64,000 nt of DNA, from the NCBI GenBank assembly GCA_002007465.1, contig LNAC01000348.1, positions 1,753,178 to 1,817,177 on the forward strand, read 5' to 3'. The position numbers were made by a program, and so were the translations under genes. Origin of the DNA: Ailurus styani. Lineage: Eukaryota > Chordata > Mammalia > Carnivora > Ailuridae. This document shows, in pieces, positions 23,343-36,359 of the stretch. Every line of letters begins with the position of its first letter. Positions within the stretch are counted from its first letter, which is position 1. Below the pieces are notes generated by a model. The model had not been told where the DNA came from. It saw nothing but the letters and a program-made list of their open reading frames with translations, and made no database searches.

Positions 23343-23611
23343 CCTGGAGAATATTAAGTGCTTTGTACATCTGAGCTTGTTAGTTTTTGTAACATGACCA
23401 TGGCAAACAATTGCAGCCACATTTTAACTATATTTGACAAGTCCTCCAGCATTGCTAAGTTTTCCATCATTTTTAACCAATTTTAATTTGAGAGTTTCTT
23501 CTGGCTTAGGACCAAACTTATGGTCCACTTTTAGTAAATGCTCAACACCTAACCTTATTCCTGATTTTCTTCATGACCAATATTTTACTTTTGCCCAATT
23601 TCCTAATTGTT
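23343..23611. other. Intronic sequence without recognised feature
   Basis: Short stretch between the Tigger right end and a SINE. Nothing recognised. Confidence 0.4.
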
Positions 23612-23813
23612 TTTTTTTTAAAGATTTTATTTATTTATTTGATACAGAGAGGGAGAGAGATCACAGGTAGGCAGAGAGGCAGGCAGAGAGAGAGGAGGAA
23701 GCAGGCTCCCTGCTGAGCAGGGAGCCCGATGTGGGCCTCGATCCCAGGACCCTCAGATCATGACCTGAGCTGAAGGCAGAGGCTTTAACCCACTGAGCCA
23801 CCCAGGCACCCCC
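23612..23813 (-). repeat. SINEC, antisense
   Basis: Poly-T, 'aaagattttatttatttatt', ending 'gagccacccaggcacccc'. Imperfect target copies ctaattgtt/attaattgtt. Confidence 0.93.
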
Positions 23814-23934
23814 TCATTAATTGTTAATTGTTATTCTGTTGCATAGTATATATTTCTGTAAGGTACTCCTAATCAGTTTGGGAATGAGGTTGAAGATAGA
23901 AAGCACTGATAAAATAATACTTCAGGTTTTACAG

Positions 23935-25270
23935 AATTTGACAGAAATTATTATTCAATTCAACAACTATTTTCTGAGTGTCAAATTATGTGTCAGGAAC
24001 TATTTTACTGGAATTAATCAGTGAACAAAACAAAGATCTCTGTGCCTGTGGAATTTATGTTCTACTGAGGAATACAGACAAAACCAATCAACATAATAGG
24101 TAAATAACACTATATGTAAAACTGAGAAGTGCCAAAAGGAAAAATGAGTAGAGCAAGGTCGGGGGAATCAGATGTATGAGGAGGGAGCTGCAATTTTAAG
24201 TAAGTGGTTAATGTAGATCTCATTCTTTTTTTTTTTTTTTAAGATTTTACTTATTTATTTGACAGAGAGAGACAAAGTGAGAGAGGGAAGAAAAGCAGAG
24301 GTAGTGGGGGAGGGAGAAGCAGGCTTCCCGCTGAGCAGGGAGCCTGATATTGGCCTTGATCCCAGGACCCTGGGATCATGACCTGGGCCGAAGGCAGACA
24401 CTTAACCACTGAGCCACCCAGGGACCCCAATGTAGACCTCATTCTAAAGATGATATTGGAGCAAATATTTGAAGGAGATAAGTGTTACTCATTCTCTTGT
24501 GACTGAGGAAAATTCCAGGTAGAGGAAATAGCCAATAGAAAGATCCAGAAGTGGGAGCATATCAGGCATATGTGAGGAAGAGCAAAGGGGCTATTGTGGC
24601 TAGAGAAGATTGAGTGTGGGGCAGTATAGTGGAAGATGAAGGCAGAGATGTAATAGGGCCAGATCATAAAGGGCACTTGTGGGCCACTTGTAGGGACTTG
24701 GATTCTACCCTCAGTAAGATAGAGAGCCATGTAGGATTTTGAGTAGAGGAGTGACATGATATACCATATGTTATTATAGGATTACTTTGGTATGGAGAAT
24801 ACACTGGAGTGGGTAAGGGTGAAAGTAGGGAAATCAGTGAGAAGCTTTCCAGTAATTCATTTGAGACCTGATGGTGGCAGGGACCACAGTACAACAGTAA
24901 AAATTGGCTTGATTCAGATAGAGTTTTAATGGAGTCAAGAGGATTTTCTGATGAGTTCGTGATGGAATGAGAGAGAAAGAGTCGAGGACGATTCCCAACT
25001 GTTAGGCATTGAAAAGTGGGTGGATGAAGTTACTAACAACCAAAATGGAGAAAAACGCATGTGGCAGTTTTTAGAGAAGGCCATAAATTCAAACTTGACA
25101 TTTCAGTTTGAAGATGTCTACCAGAGACTGAAGTGATGATGTCAAGTCTGGAGTCTAGAAGAAAGGTATCCATTGATGATAAAGACACAAAATTCATGGG
25201 CACACAGACAGCATTTATAGCCCTGCGACTGGGGCAGGTCACCAAAAGAATGAGTGTAGATAGAGATAAC
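23935..25270 (+). repeat. Old mammalian interspersed repeat, family not named
   Basis: Diverged match to a widely dispersed mammalian repeat I know by text but cannot name with certainty: 'tcaacaactattttctgagtg', 'cagtgaacaaaacaaagatc', 'ggagtgacatgatataccat', 'tgagtgtagatagagataac'. A SINE interrupts it at 24227. A second fragment of the same family lies at 48130-48480. Confidence 0.6.
24227..24427 (-). repeat. SINEC, antisense
   Basis: Poly-T, 'taagattttacttatttatt', ending 'gagccacccagggacccc'. Target copies aatgtagatctcattct (24210-24226) and aatgtagacctcattct (24428-24444). Confidence 0.95.
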
Positions 25271-25469
25271 TCCTAGGGTCCTCCAGTATTAATGTCCAGC
25301 AAAATTCTTAGTCACACAAAACTTTTCCTGGCTCTAACTCAAATTTTAAAAGTTATTGCATTGGTTTTTTTTTCCATAACCATAAATTCAAAAAGTTTTA
25401 GAACAACCAACCAGCAGATTCATACTTTCTTTGGGTTTAAATGTGACTTACCACTATCAAATAGTTAAA
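25271..25469. other. Intronic sequence without recognised feature
   Basis: Nothing recognised. Confidence 0.4.
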
Positions 25470-25905
25470 GTTGCTGTTTGGTTTGGGTTCCCCAATCGCA
25501 GAGCCTGAGAAAAGGACCTGAGTATAGGTAGGTGATTTGTTGGTGATCCCCCCAAAACAGGAGTGAAAAATGAGCTAGAAACAGAAAAGAAAGGAAAGGC
25601 AATAAAAAGTATTGAGCTGGGTATCACCAGGGGAAATGTGAGCTAAATTTTCCTGGGAGAACCTAACAGCTGCATACAACACCCCTCAGATTTCTCTCTC
25701 CAGAGAATGGAAGAGGCTGGCGCACTTATGCAGCAGCCACCAGTCCTGCTGGTTGATAGCTGTTCTCAGGGGGCTTCAATTTCTCCCCACTCCTGCCTAT
25801 GGCTGAACAAGCTTCAGAGAAAGCCCTGAAGCAAAAAAGGGGAAGAAAGTGTGTGGCCATTTGAAGTAAGATACTGGCAGCATGTCCCATAACTATCATA
25901 ATAGC
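25470..25905. repeat. Possible old mammalian repeat, family unknown
   Basis: Phrases such as 'cagagcctgagaaaaggacc' and 'ccatttgaagtaagatactgg' look like a dispersed mammalian repeat. I cannot name the family or fix its strand. Confidence 0.35.
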
Positions 25906-25955
25906 TACAATATGAAGTGGGTCAAGAGTATGGGATATAGGGCACCAGAAAAAGC

Positions 25956-25985
25956 CAAAACCAAAACCAAAACCAAAACCAAAAA
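25956..25985 (+). repeat. (CCAAAA)n simple repeat
   Basis: Four to five copies of the hexamer ccaaaa. Confidence 0.9.
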
Positions 25986-26735
25986 CTATGATAGCTTCTA
26001 GGTTCTAAAATCAGCTATTTTTGGTGCCACTCAAATACAATACAACTTGAATGGGTGCCTCCTAGATCTGAACAACATGCGTAGCCATAAGCTGCACACA
26101 AAGAGATGAAGAAGCTTGGGACCTTGCAGATCACACAGATAATTCTAATAATGCTATTAAATACTTCCCTGTACATTCACAAAGCAATTTACTTTGCAGA
26201 AATAGTTTATCGTTGCCTGTGGTCTTTTTCTTTCCTTTGTAATACTATGTCTCCACCAATTTGTTAAAGATCGTAGAGAATACAATTAATTACTCCCAAT
26301 TAAAACATTTCATTTAAAGAGCAGGACCCTCTCCATTTCATTTTTTGTTATATAGATTGTAACTGAATTGCAGTATGGTGAGATGCTCTAACAAACTAGG
26401 TTGGTCAAACTACCCAAATCAGATTTTCAAGACCTGGAGGCTCAATAAACTTAAATCATCACCAAAGGAACAACCTTACTTTCACATTAGCAAAAAAAAA
26501 AAAAAAAAAAAAAAAGGAAAAACAGTTTCTCTTCTCAGATTTTGCCATACTCAACAATTCAGATTGGTATTGTCATGGGCTCACATAAGACATTTTACAA
26601 CATTCTAAACATTTGGGTTTAAGATCAGTTATTTCTTCTCTGTAAGACTTATCTGAGGATTAAAAAAGAAAAAAAAAGGAAAAACAACAAATTCTCTTCT
26701 GCAATTAAAAACGGAGTATATTTGTTTTGGGAGTT
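25986..26735. other. Intronic sequence with long A-run
   Basis: No transposon recognised. It contains a run of more than 20 A at about 26491-26515 and an A/G-rich tract at 26660-26690. Confidence 0.45.
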
Positions 26736-27108
26736 TGGGAAGATGGCAGAGTAGGAGGACCCTGAACTCTCCCCATCCCACATTTACAACTAGATATCAT
26801 CCACATCTAAGTCAATAAACTGGAGAATGATCCAAAGACTGGCAGAACAAACTCCACAAATAAATACAGAGAAGCTGCATCTGAGAGGTTAAGAAAGTGA
26901 GAAAGGTAGAGGGAGGCTGCCAGCAGGAGGGAGGGAGCTGTACACATGAAGAGGGCAGAGAAATGGGCCCCCACAGCAAGGAGGTCACAGAGAAGATTAA
27001 TCCCCATAACCCCATAACATTTGGCTTTGAAAACCAGAGAAGATGAATTGAGGGAATTTCTAAAACCAAGTAAAGTTGCAGCCTAGTGCTTTAAAAGTCA
27101 GTGGACTC

Positions 27109-27311
27109 GGGCGCCTGGGTGGCTCAGTGGGTTAAAGTCTCTGCTTTTGGCTCAGGTCATGATCTCAGGGTCCTGGGATCGAGGCCTGCATCGGGCTCCC
27201 TGCTCAGCAGGGAGCCTGCTTCCTCCTCTCTCTCTGCCTGCCTCTCTGCCTACTTGTGATCTGTTCTCTCTCTGTGTGTCAAATAAATAAATAAAATCTT
27301 AAAAAAAAAAA
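27109..27311 (+). repeat. SINEC in L1 5' UTR
   Basis: Head 'ggcgcctgggtggctcagtg', tail 'aaataaataaataaaatctt'. Perfect 16-bp target duplication aaaagtcagtggactc at 27093-27108 and 27312-27327. Confidence 0.97.
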
Positions 27312-28162
27312 AAAAGTCAGTGGACTCAGCAATGGGCAAACTAGGAGGATGAGTGATAGCTGGGTCTCTGCCCTGAAAGAGAAAGCAGCCTGAACAGAGA
27401 GACCACAAAGAAACAAGGTCAGGGAGGGAGGGAGGGTGGTGGTGTTGGTGTTGGTAAATGGGAGACAGATCTGTTCATACTGATTTCAGAGCATGTTGGG
27501 GGACTTCTCCAAAAATGAGGGAAATGGCAGTTGCCATTTTCCTTCCCAGCCTCCCAACATAAACACAGAGCCACTTGCAGAAGGTGGAGCTCCAGACACT
27601 TGCTATCTAACCTACTGGCAGTACACCTGAGGACTTGCATACTCCAAGCCTGCTAGCCTCAGCCCTGGGCTCAGGGTAAATTTTGTGAACACATAGGCTC
27701 CATCCAGCTGCTGGATGCACAGCTAGCACTGCATGCCAAGCCGAGCCAAACCTAGTCAATGTGATGCATCCCCAGTCACCCTGGTACATTATTTCAGGAT
27801 ATCTGAGATATGACTAGTGGCCTGATGCAAACTTTGTTAACAACCCTGCCCCACTCCCAAGTTCCTTGGCAGGCACGCCCCCTCAGAGCTGGCCTGCTGG
27901 GTCCCACTAACACCGCAGAGAACAAGCACAGCCCACAACAGACAGGGAGTCAGTACAGATGACTGCACTGAAAGAAAAAGTAATGCAGACACAACAGCAG
28001 GGCATAAGCACTACACACAGGATACTCTCCTGAAGTGCCAGGTTCTGGGGAAGAGTGGACACTGCTCTGCAGAGCACTTGAGGGACTCTTCTTCATAAAG
28101 TTACTAGAGCAAAAGACATAGCTGACCTTCTTAACATACAGAAACAGACATAGGCATACAAA

Positions 28163-29030
28163 ATGAGACAGAAAAACTTATCTCCAGTGAAAGAACAAAA
28201 CAAGGTCATGGCCAGAGATCTAAGTGAAACCAATATAAGCAACATGCCTGATAGAGAATTTAAAACAATGATCATTAGGATATTCACTGGACTTGAGAAA
28301 AGTGTGGAAGACATTAGTGAGACCCTTAACGCAGAGATACAGAATAACATAGCAGAGATAAAAGACTCAATAAATGAAATGAGAAACACATTTGATGGAA
28401 AGAACATCACAATTGAAGAAGCAGGGGAATGAATTAGTGACCTAGAAGACAGAGTGATGGAAAGTAATGAAGCTGAAATACAGAGAAAAGAATGCTATAA
28501 AATGAGAACAGAATTAGGGAACTCAGAGATTTCATCAAACATAATAGCTGTTATATTATAGGAGTCACAGAATAAGAAGAGAGAAAAAAGGAAGCAGAAA
28601 ATTTATTTGAAGAAATAATTGCTGAAAACTTCCCTAATCTGGGGAAGGAAACAGACATCCAGATACAGGAGGCACAGAGAATGCTCTTCAAAATCAACAA
28701 AACAGTTCCACATCAAGACATATTATAACTAAATTTGCCACATGTACTAATAAAGGGGGAAAAAGCAGAAAGACAAATGAAGTAATTTACAAGAGAAAAT
28801 CCATAGGGCTAGCTGGGGATTACTCAACAGAAATTTGTCAAGCCAGAAAGGAGTGGCCTGATATATTCAAAGTGCTGACTGAGAAAAGTATGTACCCCAG
28901 AATACTCTATCCAGCAAGGCTATCAATCAGACTAGAAAGAGAGATAAGGAGTTTCCCAGACAAATGAAAACTAAAGGAGTTCATGACCACTAAACCAGAC
29001 CTGCAAGAAATATTAAAGGGGACTCTGAGT
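28163..29030 (+). pseudogene. L1 ORF1p remnant
   Basis: An open start of 89 codons carries KNLSPVKEQNK, PDREFKTMIIRIFTGLEKS and a heptad-like coiled-coil region. It corresponds to the N-terminal coiled coil of the L1 RNA-binding protein ORF1p. After a stop near 28430 the RNA-binding and C-terminal regions are still readable in shifted frames: the segment near 28820 matches DYSTEICQARKEW, and 28990 gives TTKPDLQEILKG. No intact protein. Confidence 0.8.
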
Positions 29031-31488
29031 AGAAAAGAAAGACCAAAAGTGACAGTATGCAGGTAGGAAACACAAAGCAGTAAAATATTTCTGTAAAATA
29101 ATCAGTCAAGGTACTGAAAAAAAAAGGATATAAAATGTAATAACACAATAACACATACATAAAACATGGGGAGGAGAGGAGAAAAGAACAGGCTCAATCT
29201 TAAACAACCATCAACTTAATATAGACTGCTACATGCAGAAGAGGTGATACACAAAACTAATGGTAACCATATATCAAAAACCACTAATAAATATGCAAAG
29301 AATAATGAGAAAGAAATCCAAATATATCATTAATGAAAATCAGCAAATGATGAAATAAAGAAAAACAAGAAAGGTTCAAAGAAAATCTCCAGAAAAAGAA
29401 AACAAAACAAGTAATAAAATGACAATAAATACATACCTATCAATAATTATTCTGAATGTAAATGGACTAAATGCTCCAATCAAAAGACACAGGGTGACAG
29501 AATGGATAAGAAAAACAAGACCTATCCATATGCTGCCTATAAGAGATTCATTTAGACACAAAAGCAACTACAGATTGAAAATGGGGAGATGGAGGAACAT
29601 CTATTATGTAAATGGATGTCAAAAGAAAGCTAGAATAACAATACTTGTATCAGACAAAATAGACTTTAAAACAAAGACTAACAAGAGACAAAGGAGGACA
29701 CTATATAATAATAAAAGGGACAATCCAACAAGAATATATAATAATTATAAATATTTATGCATCCAACATAGGATTATCCAAATACATAAAACAGTTAATA
29801 ACAAATTTATCAATAATATTACAATGATAGTAGGGGACTTTAACACTACACTTACACCAATGGACAGATCATCTAAAGAGAAAATCAACAAGGAAACAAT
29901 GACTTTGAATCACACACTGGACCAGATGGACTTAACAGATATATTCAGAACATTTCATCCTAAAACAGCAGAATACACATTCTTTTCAATGGAACATGAA
30001 ATGAACATGGAACATTCTCCAGAACAGATCACATATTATCCCACAAAATAAGTCTCAACAAATTCAAGAAGATTGAAATCATACCATGCATCTTTTCTGA
30101 CCACAATGTTATGAAACTAGAAGTCAACCACAAAAAAAAATTTGGAAAGACCACAAATACCTGGAAGTTAAATAACATGCTACTAAACAATGAATGGATC
30201 AGACAGGAAATAAAAGGAGAAATTTAAAAGTCCATGGGCAAAAATGAAAACAAAAACACAAATGTCTAAAACCTTTGGGAAACAGCAAAATCAGTTCTAA
30301 GGGGGAAGTTTATAGCAATACAGGCCTACCTCAAGAAGCAAGAAAAATCTCAAATAAACAACTTAACCTTATACCTAAAGGGACTAAAAAAAGAATAACA
30401 AACAAAACCTAAAATCAGCAGCATGAAGGAAAGAATACAGACTATAGCAGAAATAAAAACTAAGAAAACACACTAGAACCAATCAATGAAACCATCCTGG
30501 TTCTTTGAAAAGGATGCTGGTTCTTTGGAGCTGGTTCTTTGAAAAGATCAATAAAATTGATAAACCTTTAGCTAGACTTATGAGGAAAAAAAGAGAAAGG
30601 ACTCAAATAAATAAATCACAAATGACAGAGGAGAAATAACCAATACGGTAGAAATACAATTATGAGATAATATGAAAAACTATATGTCAAAAAATTGGAC
30701 AACCTAGAAGAAATGGATAAAATCCTAGAAACATAAACTACAAAACTTTAAACAGAAAGAAATAGAAAAGTTGGACAGGCCAACAAACAGCAAAGAAATT
30801 GACTCAATAATCAAAAAACTCCCAAAAAACAAAAGTCCAGGACAAGATGGCTTCGCAGGCGAATTCTATCAAACATTTAAAGAAGAGTTAATACCTAATC
30901 TTCTCAACAGAAAAGGAAGAAAACTTCCAAATTCATTCTATGAGACCAGCATTATCCTGATACCAAAATAGGATAAAGACACCACTAAAAAAAAGAACTA
31001 CAGGCTGATACCCCTGATGAGCACAGATGCAAAAATCCTTAATAAAATACTAGCAAACTGTATTCAACAACACATTATAAAAAGTCATTTACCATGACCA
31101 TGTAGGATTATTCCTGGCTCACAAGGGTGGTTCAATGTTCACAAATCAATCAATGTAGCATTTCGCGTCAATAAGAAAAAGAATAAGAACCATATGATCA
31201 TTTCAGTAGATGCAGAAAAAGCATTTGACAAAGTACAGCATCAATTCATAAAAATCCTCAATAAAGTAGCTTTAGAGGGAACATACCTCAAATTAATAAA
31301 GGCCACATAAGAAAAACGCACAGCTAACATCATCCTTAATGCAGAATAACTGAGAGCTTTCCCCCTAAGTAAGGAATAGGACAGGGATGTCCATTCTCAC
31401 CACTTTTATTCAACATAGTACTGGAAGCCCTAGCCACAGTAATCAGACAACAATAAGAAATAAAAGGCATCAAAATCAGCAAGGAAGA

Positions 31489-31683
31489 GGGCGCCTGGGT
31501 GGCTCAGTGGGTTAAAGCCTCTGCTTTCGGCTCAGGTCATGATCTCAGGGTCCTGGGATCGAGGCCCGCATCGGGCTCCCTGCTCAGCGGGGAGCCTGCT
31601 TCCCCCTCTCTCTCTCTGCCTGCCTCTCTGCCTCCTTGTGATCTCTCTCCCTCTGTGAAATAAATAAAATAAAATCTTTAAAA
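31489..31683 (+). repeat. SINEC in L1 ORF2
   Basis: Head 'ggcgcctgggtggctcagtg', tail 'aaataaataaaataaaatct'. Perfect 17-bp target duplication aaaatcagcaaggaaga at 31472-31488 and 31684-31700. Confidence 0.97.
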
Positions 31684-33028
31684 AAAATCAGCAAGGAAGA
31701 AATAAAATTTTCACTATTTGCAGATGACATGATACTCTATATAGGAGACCTGAAAGACTCCACCAAAGAACTGCTAGAACTGATGCACAAATTCAGTAAA
31801 GTCACAGTACAGAAATCTGTTGCATTCTATACACAAATAATGAAGCAGAAGAAAGAAATTAAGAAAATAATCCCATTTACAATTGCACCAAAAATAGTAA
31901 GATACCTAGGAATAAACCTAATCATAGTGGTGAAAGACTTGTACTGTGAACACTATAAAACACTGATGAAAGAAACTGAAAATGACACAAAGAAATGGAA
32001 AGACATCCTGTGCTCATGGACTGAAAGAACAAATATTGTTGAAACGTTCATGTTACACAAAGCAATCTACACATTTAATGTAATACTATCAAAATCCAAC
32101 AGCATTTTTTACAGAGCTAGAATAAACAATCCTAAAATTTGTATGGAACCACAAAAGACCCCAAATAGCCAAAGCAATCTTGAAAAAGAAAACCAATGCT
32201 GGAGGCATCACAATTCCAAACTTCAAATTATATTACAAATCAAAACCATATGGTACTGGCACAAAAATAGACACAGAGATCAAGAAACAGAATCAAAACC
32301 CAGAAATAGATCCTTAACTACATGGTAAATCTTTGACAAAGCAAGAGGCTCTTCTACAATGTTGTTGGGAAAACTGGACAGCCACATGTAAAGATGAAAC
32401 TGGACCACTTCCCTTCACCATACACAAAAATAAATTCAAAATGAATGAAAGACCTCATTGGGAGATAGGAAACCAAAAAATCCTAGAAGACAACACAGTA
32501 AACCTCTTTGACATCAGCCATAGCCAACTTCTTTCTAGATGTCTCCTGAGGCAAGGGAAACAAAAGCAAAAAAGCTTTTCACAGTGAAAACAAAACAAAA
32601 CAATCAACAAAACTAAAAGACAACCTGTAGAATGGGAAAAGATATTTGCAAATGACATATCCACTAAAAGGTTAATATCCAAACTATATAAAGAACTTAT
32701 AAAACTCGACACCCAAAAACCATATAAATCCAACTTAAAAATGGGAGGAAGAGATAAACAGACATTTCTCCAAAGAAGACATACAGATGGCCAACAGACG
32801 CATGAGAAGATACTCACCATCACTAATCATCAGGGAATAGGAAATCAGAATCACAATATCACCTCATACCTGTGAGAATGGTTAACATCAACAACACAAG
32901 AACACAAGAAACCACAGGTGTTGTTAAGGATGTGGAGAAAAAAAGAACACTGCAATGTTGGTAGGAATACAAACTGGCACAGCCACTCTGGAGAACAGTA
33001 TGGAGGTTTCTCAAAAAGCTAAAAATAG

Positions 33029-33198
33029 GGGTGCCTGGGTGGTCAAGTTAGTTAGCATCCAACTCCTGATTTGGGCTCAGGTCATGATCTCAGGGTTGTG
33101 AGATCAAGCCCTGCACTGGGCTCCACACTGGGCATGGAGCCTGCTTAAGATTGTCTCTCCTTCCTTCTCTTTCTTATTCCCCCACCCCCTCTAAAAAA
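33029..33198 (+). repeat. SINEC, older subfamily, in L1 ORF2 3' region
   Basis: Head 'gggtgcctgggtggtcaagt', body 'ctcctgatttgggctcaggt', short tail 'ccctctaaaaa'. Target copies aaagctaaaaatag (33015-33028) and aaagttaaaaatag (33199-33212). Confidence 0.93.
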
Positions 33199-33790
33199 AA
33201 AGTTAAAAATAGAACTACCCTATTGCCATCCAGCAATTGCACTAGTAGGTATTTACCCAAAGAATATAAAAACATAATTCAAAGGGATACATGGACCCTG
33301 ATGTTTATGCCAGCACTATTTACAATAGTCAAATTATGGAAACAGCCCAATTGTCCATGGAAGATTTGAGAATATATATATAATGAAATATTGCTCAGCC
33401 AGGAAAAGAATAAACTCTTGCCATTTGCAAAGATATGGATGGAGCTAGAGAGTATAATGCTAAGTGAAATAAGTCAGTCAGAGAATGACAAATACCATTT
33501 GATTTCACTCATATGTGGAATTTAAGAAACAAAACAATGAACAAAGGGAAACAGGGAGAGAGACAGACAGATAAACCAAGAAACAGATTCTTAATTATAT
33601 GGAACAAACTGATGGTTACTAGAGGGGAGGTGCATAGATGATGGGTTAAATAGGTGATGGGGATTAAGGAGGGCACTTGTAAAGAGCACAGGGTGATGTA
33701 TGGGAAGTGTTTAATCACTATATTGTATACCTGAAATTAACATAACACTGTATGTTAAGTTAACTGGAATTAAAGAACTTAAAATAATAC

Positions 33791-35154
33791 ACTTTTCCTG
33801 AAATTTACTGTGTATATTAAATTTATATAATTAACAAAAATTAGCCTCTCTTTCATCCTTCTTATTCTTACCAGAAAAGCTTATTCCTAAATGAGACTCA
33901 GACATCGTTTCTGTATTATGATAGAGACACATTCCTTTCACTAGTCTTAATTTTGTTGTTTGTCTATAGTTCCTAATTATGGTCCTCTCTACATTGATAT
34001 ATTTTGTTATTCACATAAATTAAGGTTCTTTCACAGTGATTGTAATGCCCCCCAATTCTGATTTACTGGGAAGACTGAGTTACTATTGAAACCTACCAAA
34101 TGCAAGGTAGCACTGAGGAATGCAATCATCTCAGACAGTCCTGTTGAACAGCCCATTACTGCTGTCCAAAGCTGGACTTAAAATTATCTACTCTCCTCCA
34201 TTATTCTCTTCTCCCACCTATTATCCAGATCTACACCAACACAGAGGACTTTTCATGCCTAATGCACTCTGTCTCTGTTCACTTCTCTTCCTGATGCTCC
34301 AAGTCCTTGTGACTATCTTTATCTGCCTGTGTTCTTCTACTCTGCCTGTGGCTAATGTTCTACAGATGTATATGGTGTACCCAAAGAAGCTGTGAGCACC
34401 ATAAGAATAGGAAAATTGTTTTATATTTTCCAACCTAGATTAATATTACAAAAAATCCAGTATACTGGGCCATAAAATACAATCATGAGTGCAAGACATA
34501 CAACAGAAAAAGCTCATACACTGCAATATCTTCCCCAGGTAAGGCTGAAATAACAATTACGGGTATTATGTCTACTAACATATTAGCAGCTAGATATAAG
34601 GTTGGAAACTGACAAGTCCAAACCATTCTATATTTCTTCACATAGGTAATATTAAATTTTGTTGGTTAGATGAACACTTCAATATTTGTGGATAAGAGCA
34701 ATCTGTTAGAAAATAAATTATGATCACATTTTATTCTTTGTTCTCAGAAGTATCAGAAGATCAACCCACAAATGTCCAATAGCAAAGTGCTCTCATGAGA
34801 AATTTCCTCTTTAATAAATGCCTTAACTTTATCTGAATAATCACGAGGTTCTGTAAGGGACACAAAATGGTAAAATGGAAAGAAAGAAAAACCACAAGTC
34901 AGAGACCTGATTTCTAAAGCTCAAAAAGCTAAAATTACAGATAGAGCCTTCTATATGCAGTATTTCCTACAGGACTCAAAGCATGATTAAATAATCTTCT
35001 AGTTCCAGAAACATTTTATCAATTTATGTTGAAGTTCTCTATCCAGGACAAGGGAATGTATGCAGCTAGTAGAAATCATACTACTACTAAATAATAATAA
35101 TGTGCTTTTTGTTAATCTACTAAATGGTACCTTAATTTATAATGGCTTAAAAAT
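33791..35154. other. Intronic sequence without recognised feature
   Basis: No transposon or exon recognised. The 91-codon frame at 34120-34395 and its antisense counterpart have no motif that I can support. Confidence 0.45.
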
Positions 35155-35262
35155 TTAAGTTCCTAGAGAACAGGGGCCATGATTTATATATCTTTTTATG
35201 CACTCAGCACTGAATACAGTATTTTATACATATTGAATACTAAGCAAATAATTGCTAATGAT
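35155..35262 (+). repeat. L2 3' end fragment
   Basis: 'ttcctagagaacaggggcca' followed by 'gcactcagcactgaatacag' and 'tgaatactaagcaaataatt' is the usual order of the L2 3' terminus. Confidence 0.65.
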
Positions 35263-36355
35263 GAAAGTGCTCTTTCAAAAGAATAAATGTAATACAAATG
35301 TATAGTTGAAAATATTCAACCCAACAAATCTTTAGGCTCTCAAGTCATTTACACTTAAGAATTCATACAAAATGGTATTTTTCAAGATGCTAGACACAAA
35401 CTAGAAAAATATGTTAGGAATAGGAATTATTACAGGTGTCTCTGGAACCTATGGGAAAGTATGTTCAGAAATTATCTTGGAGGATAATTTGATTTGGGAA
35501 TCTCAGTTCTGAGCAACTTAAAAACATCATCCATGCACAGAATCCCAATCTACTTTGCTGAAGCTTAAAAATGAAGATAATACTTAGAACTTTCAAATAA
35601 AACAAGTGCTTCCTGAAGACAAATGACAATTATGAAGAGATATGAGCTTTGGCAATCGATAGCAGCTTTTCAGCTCATTATATGGATGATCAAGTATGCT
35701 GCCTTGAGCACAAATATAAAAAAGGACATTGGGAGAAGGTTATAGTAGCACCATAGGATATCTGAGGAATCAAATATTCACCTGTAAACATGAGCCTGTT
35801 GAGATAAATTGTGAAATTTGTGAACAATATGTTAATCTTTTTTCTTACTTTAATTTTACTATACTGACCTCAGAAAAACACAATAACTTGGGGGCATTTT
35901 TATTTAATTATAGTTTCATATTTATATATGCTAGTAAAAATAGAAACTTTAGGATGGGTAAGTAAACCACAGTACAGTTACTCAATGGAATTCTATGGAG
36001 CTATTAAAATTATGTTCAAGAAGACTATGTATTATATTAAAATGAATGTAATACCAAGTTTTCAGAAAGATCATATATACACACATTTTATAAAAACCAT
36101 AAACTTAAAGAATTAAATTATCAACAGATTTCAAATGATTTTTGAAATTCTACTTTTCTATAAATTCCAAAATTTCTTTAATGAGCATATATTTTTATAA
36201 TAAAAACATGAACATTTTAATACTATGACCCTTCAGATAGCAGTGAATAACAAAGTGAATTTTTGCTCCAAATCCCAAAGACCTAATTAACCCATCAATG
36301 CCACAAGTGTTGAAAAATTTCAGACCTCTGAATTAAAACATAATGTTCTAAAAAT
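35263..36355. other. Intronic sequence without recognised feature
   Basis: No repeat or exon recognised. The piece around 35960-36090 faintly resembles an old L1 3' region. Confidence 0.4.
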
Positions 36356-36359
36356 TAGA

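Larger units (their letters stand above)
29419..33530 (+). pseudogene. L1 ORF2p remnant (endonuclease and reverse transcriptase)
   Basis: The first 210 codons stay open and cover most of the apurinic-type endonuclease domain, with VNGLNAPIKRHR near the start and the MIVGDFN motif late. Later frames carry the RT entry KNKSPGQDGFAGEFYQTF (near 30820) and the RT catalytic FADD (near 31716). The Cys-rich C-terminal region is decayed. Damage includes a local triplication of 'ctggttcttt' at 30497-30547, a SINE at 31489 and another at 33029. ORF2p would normally nick DNA and reverse-transcribe L1 RNA; this copy cannot. Confidence 0.82.
26736..33790 (+). mobile_element. Nearly full-length LINE-1, decayed, with three SINE insertions
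   Basis: Starts with an L1 5' end, 'gggaagatggcagagtagga', and has a 5' UTR of about 1.4 kb, which includes a SINE. ORF1 remnants (28163 on) and ORF2 remnants (29419 on) follow, then a 3' UTR ending 'ttaactggaattaaagaac'. SINEs sit at 27109, 31489 and 33029. It is antisense to GPR158. Multiple stops and frameshifts make it inactive. Confidence 0.88.
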
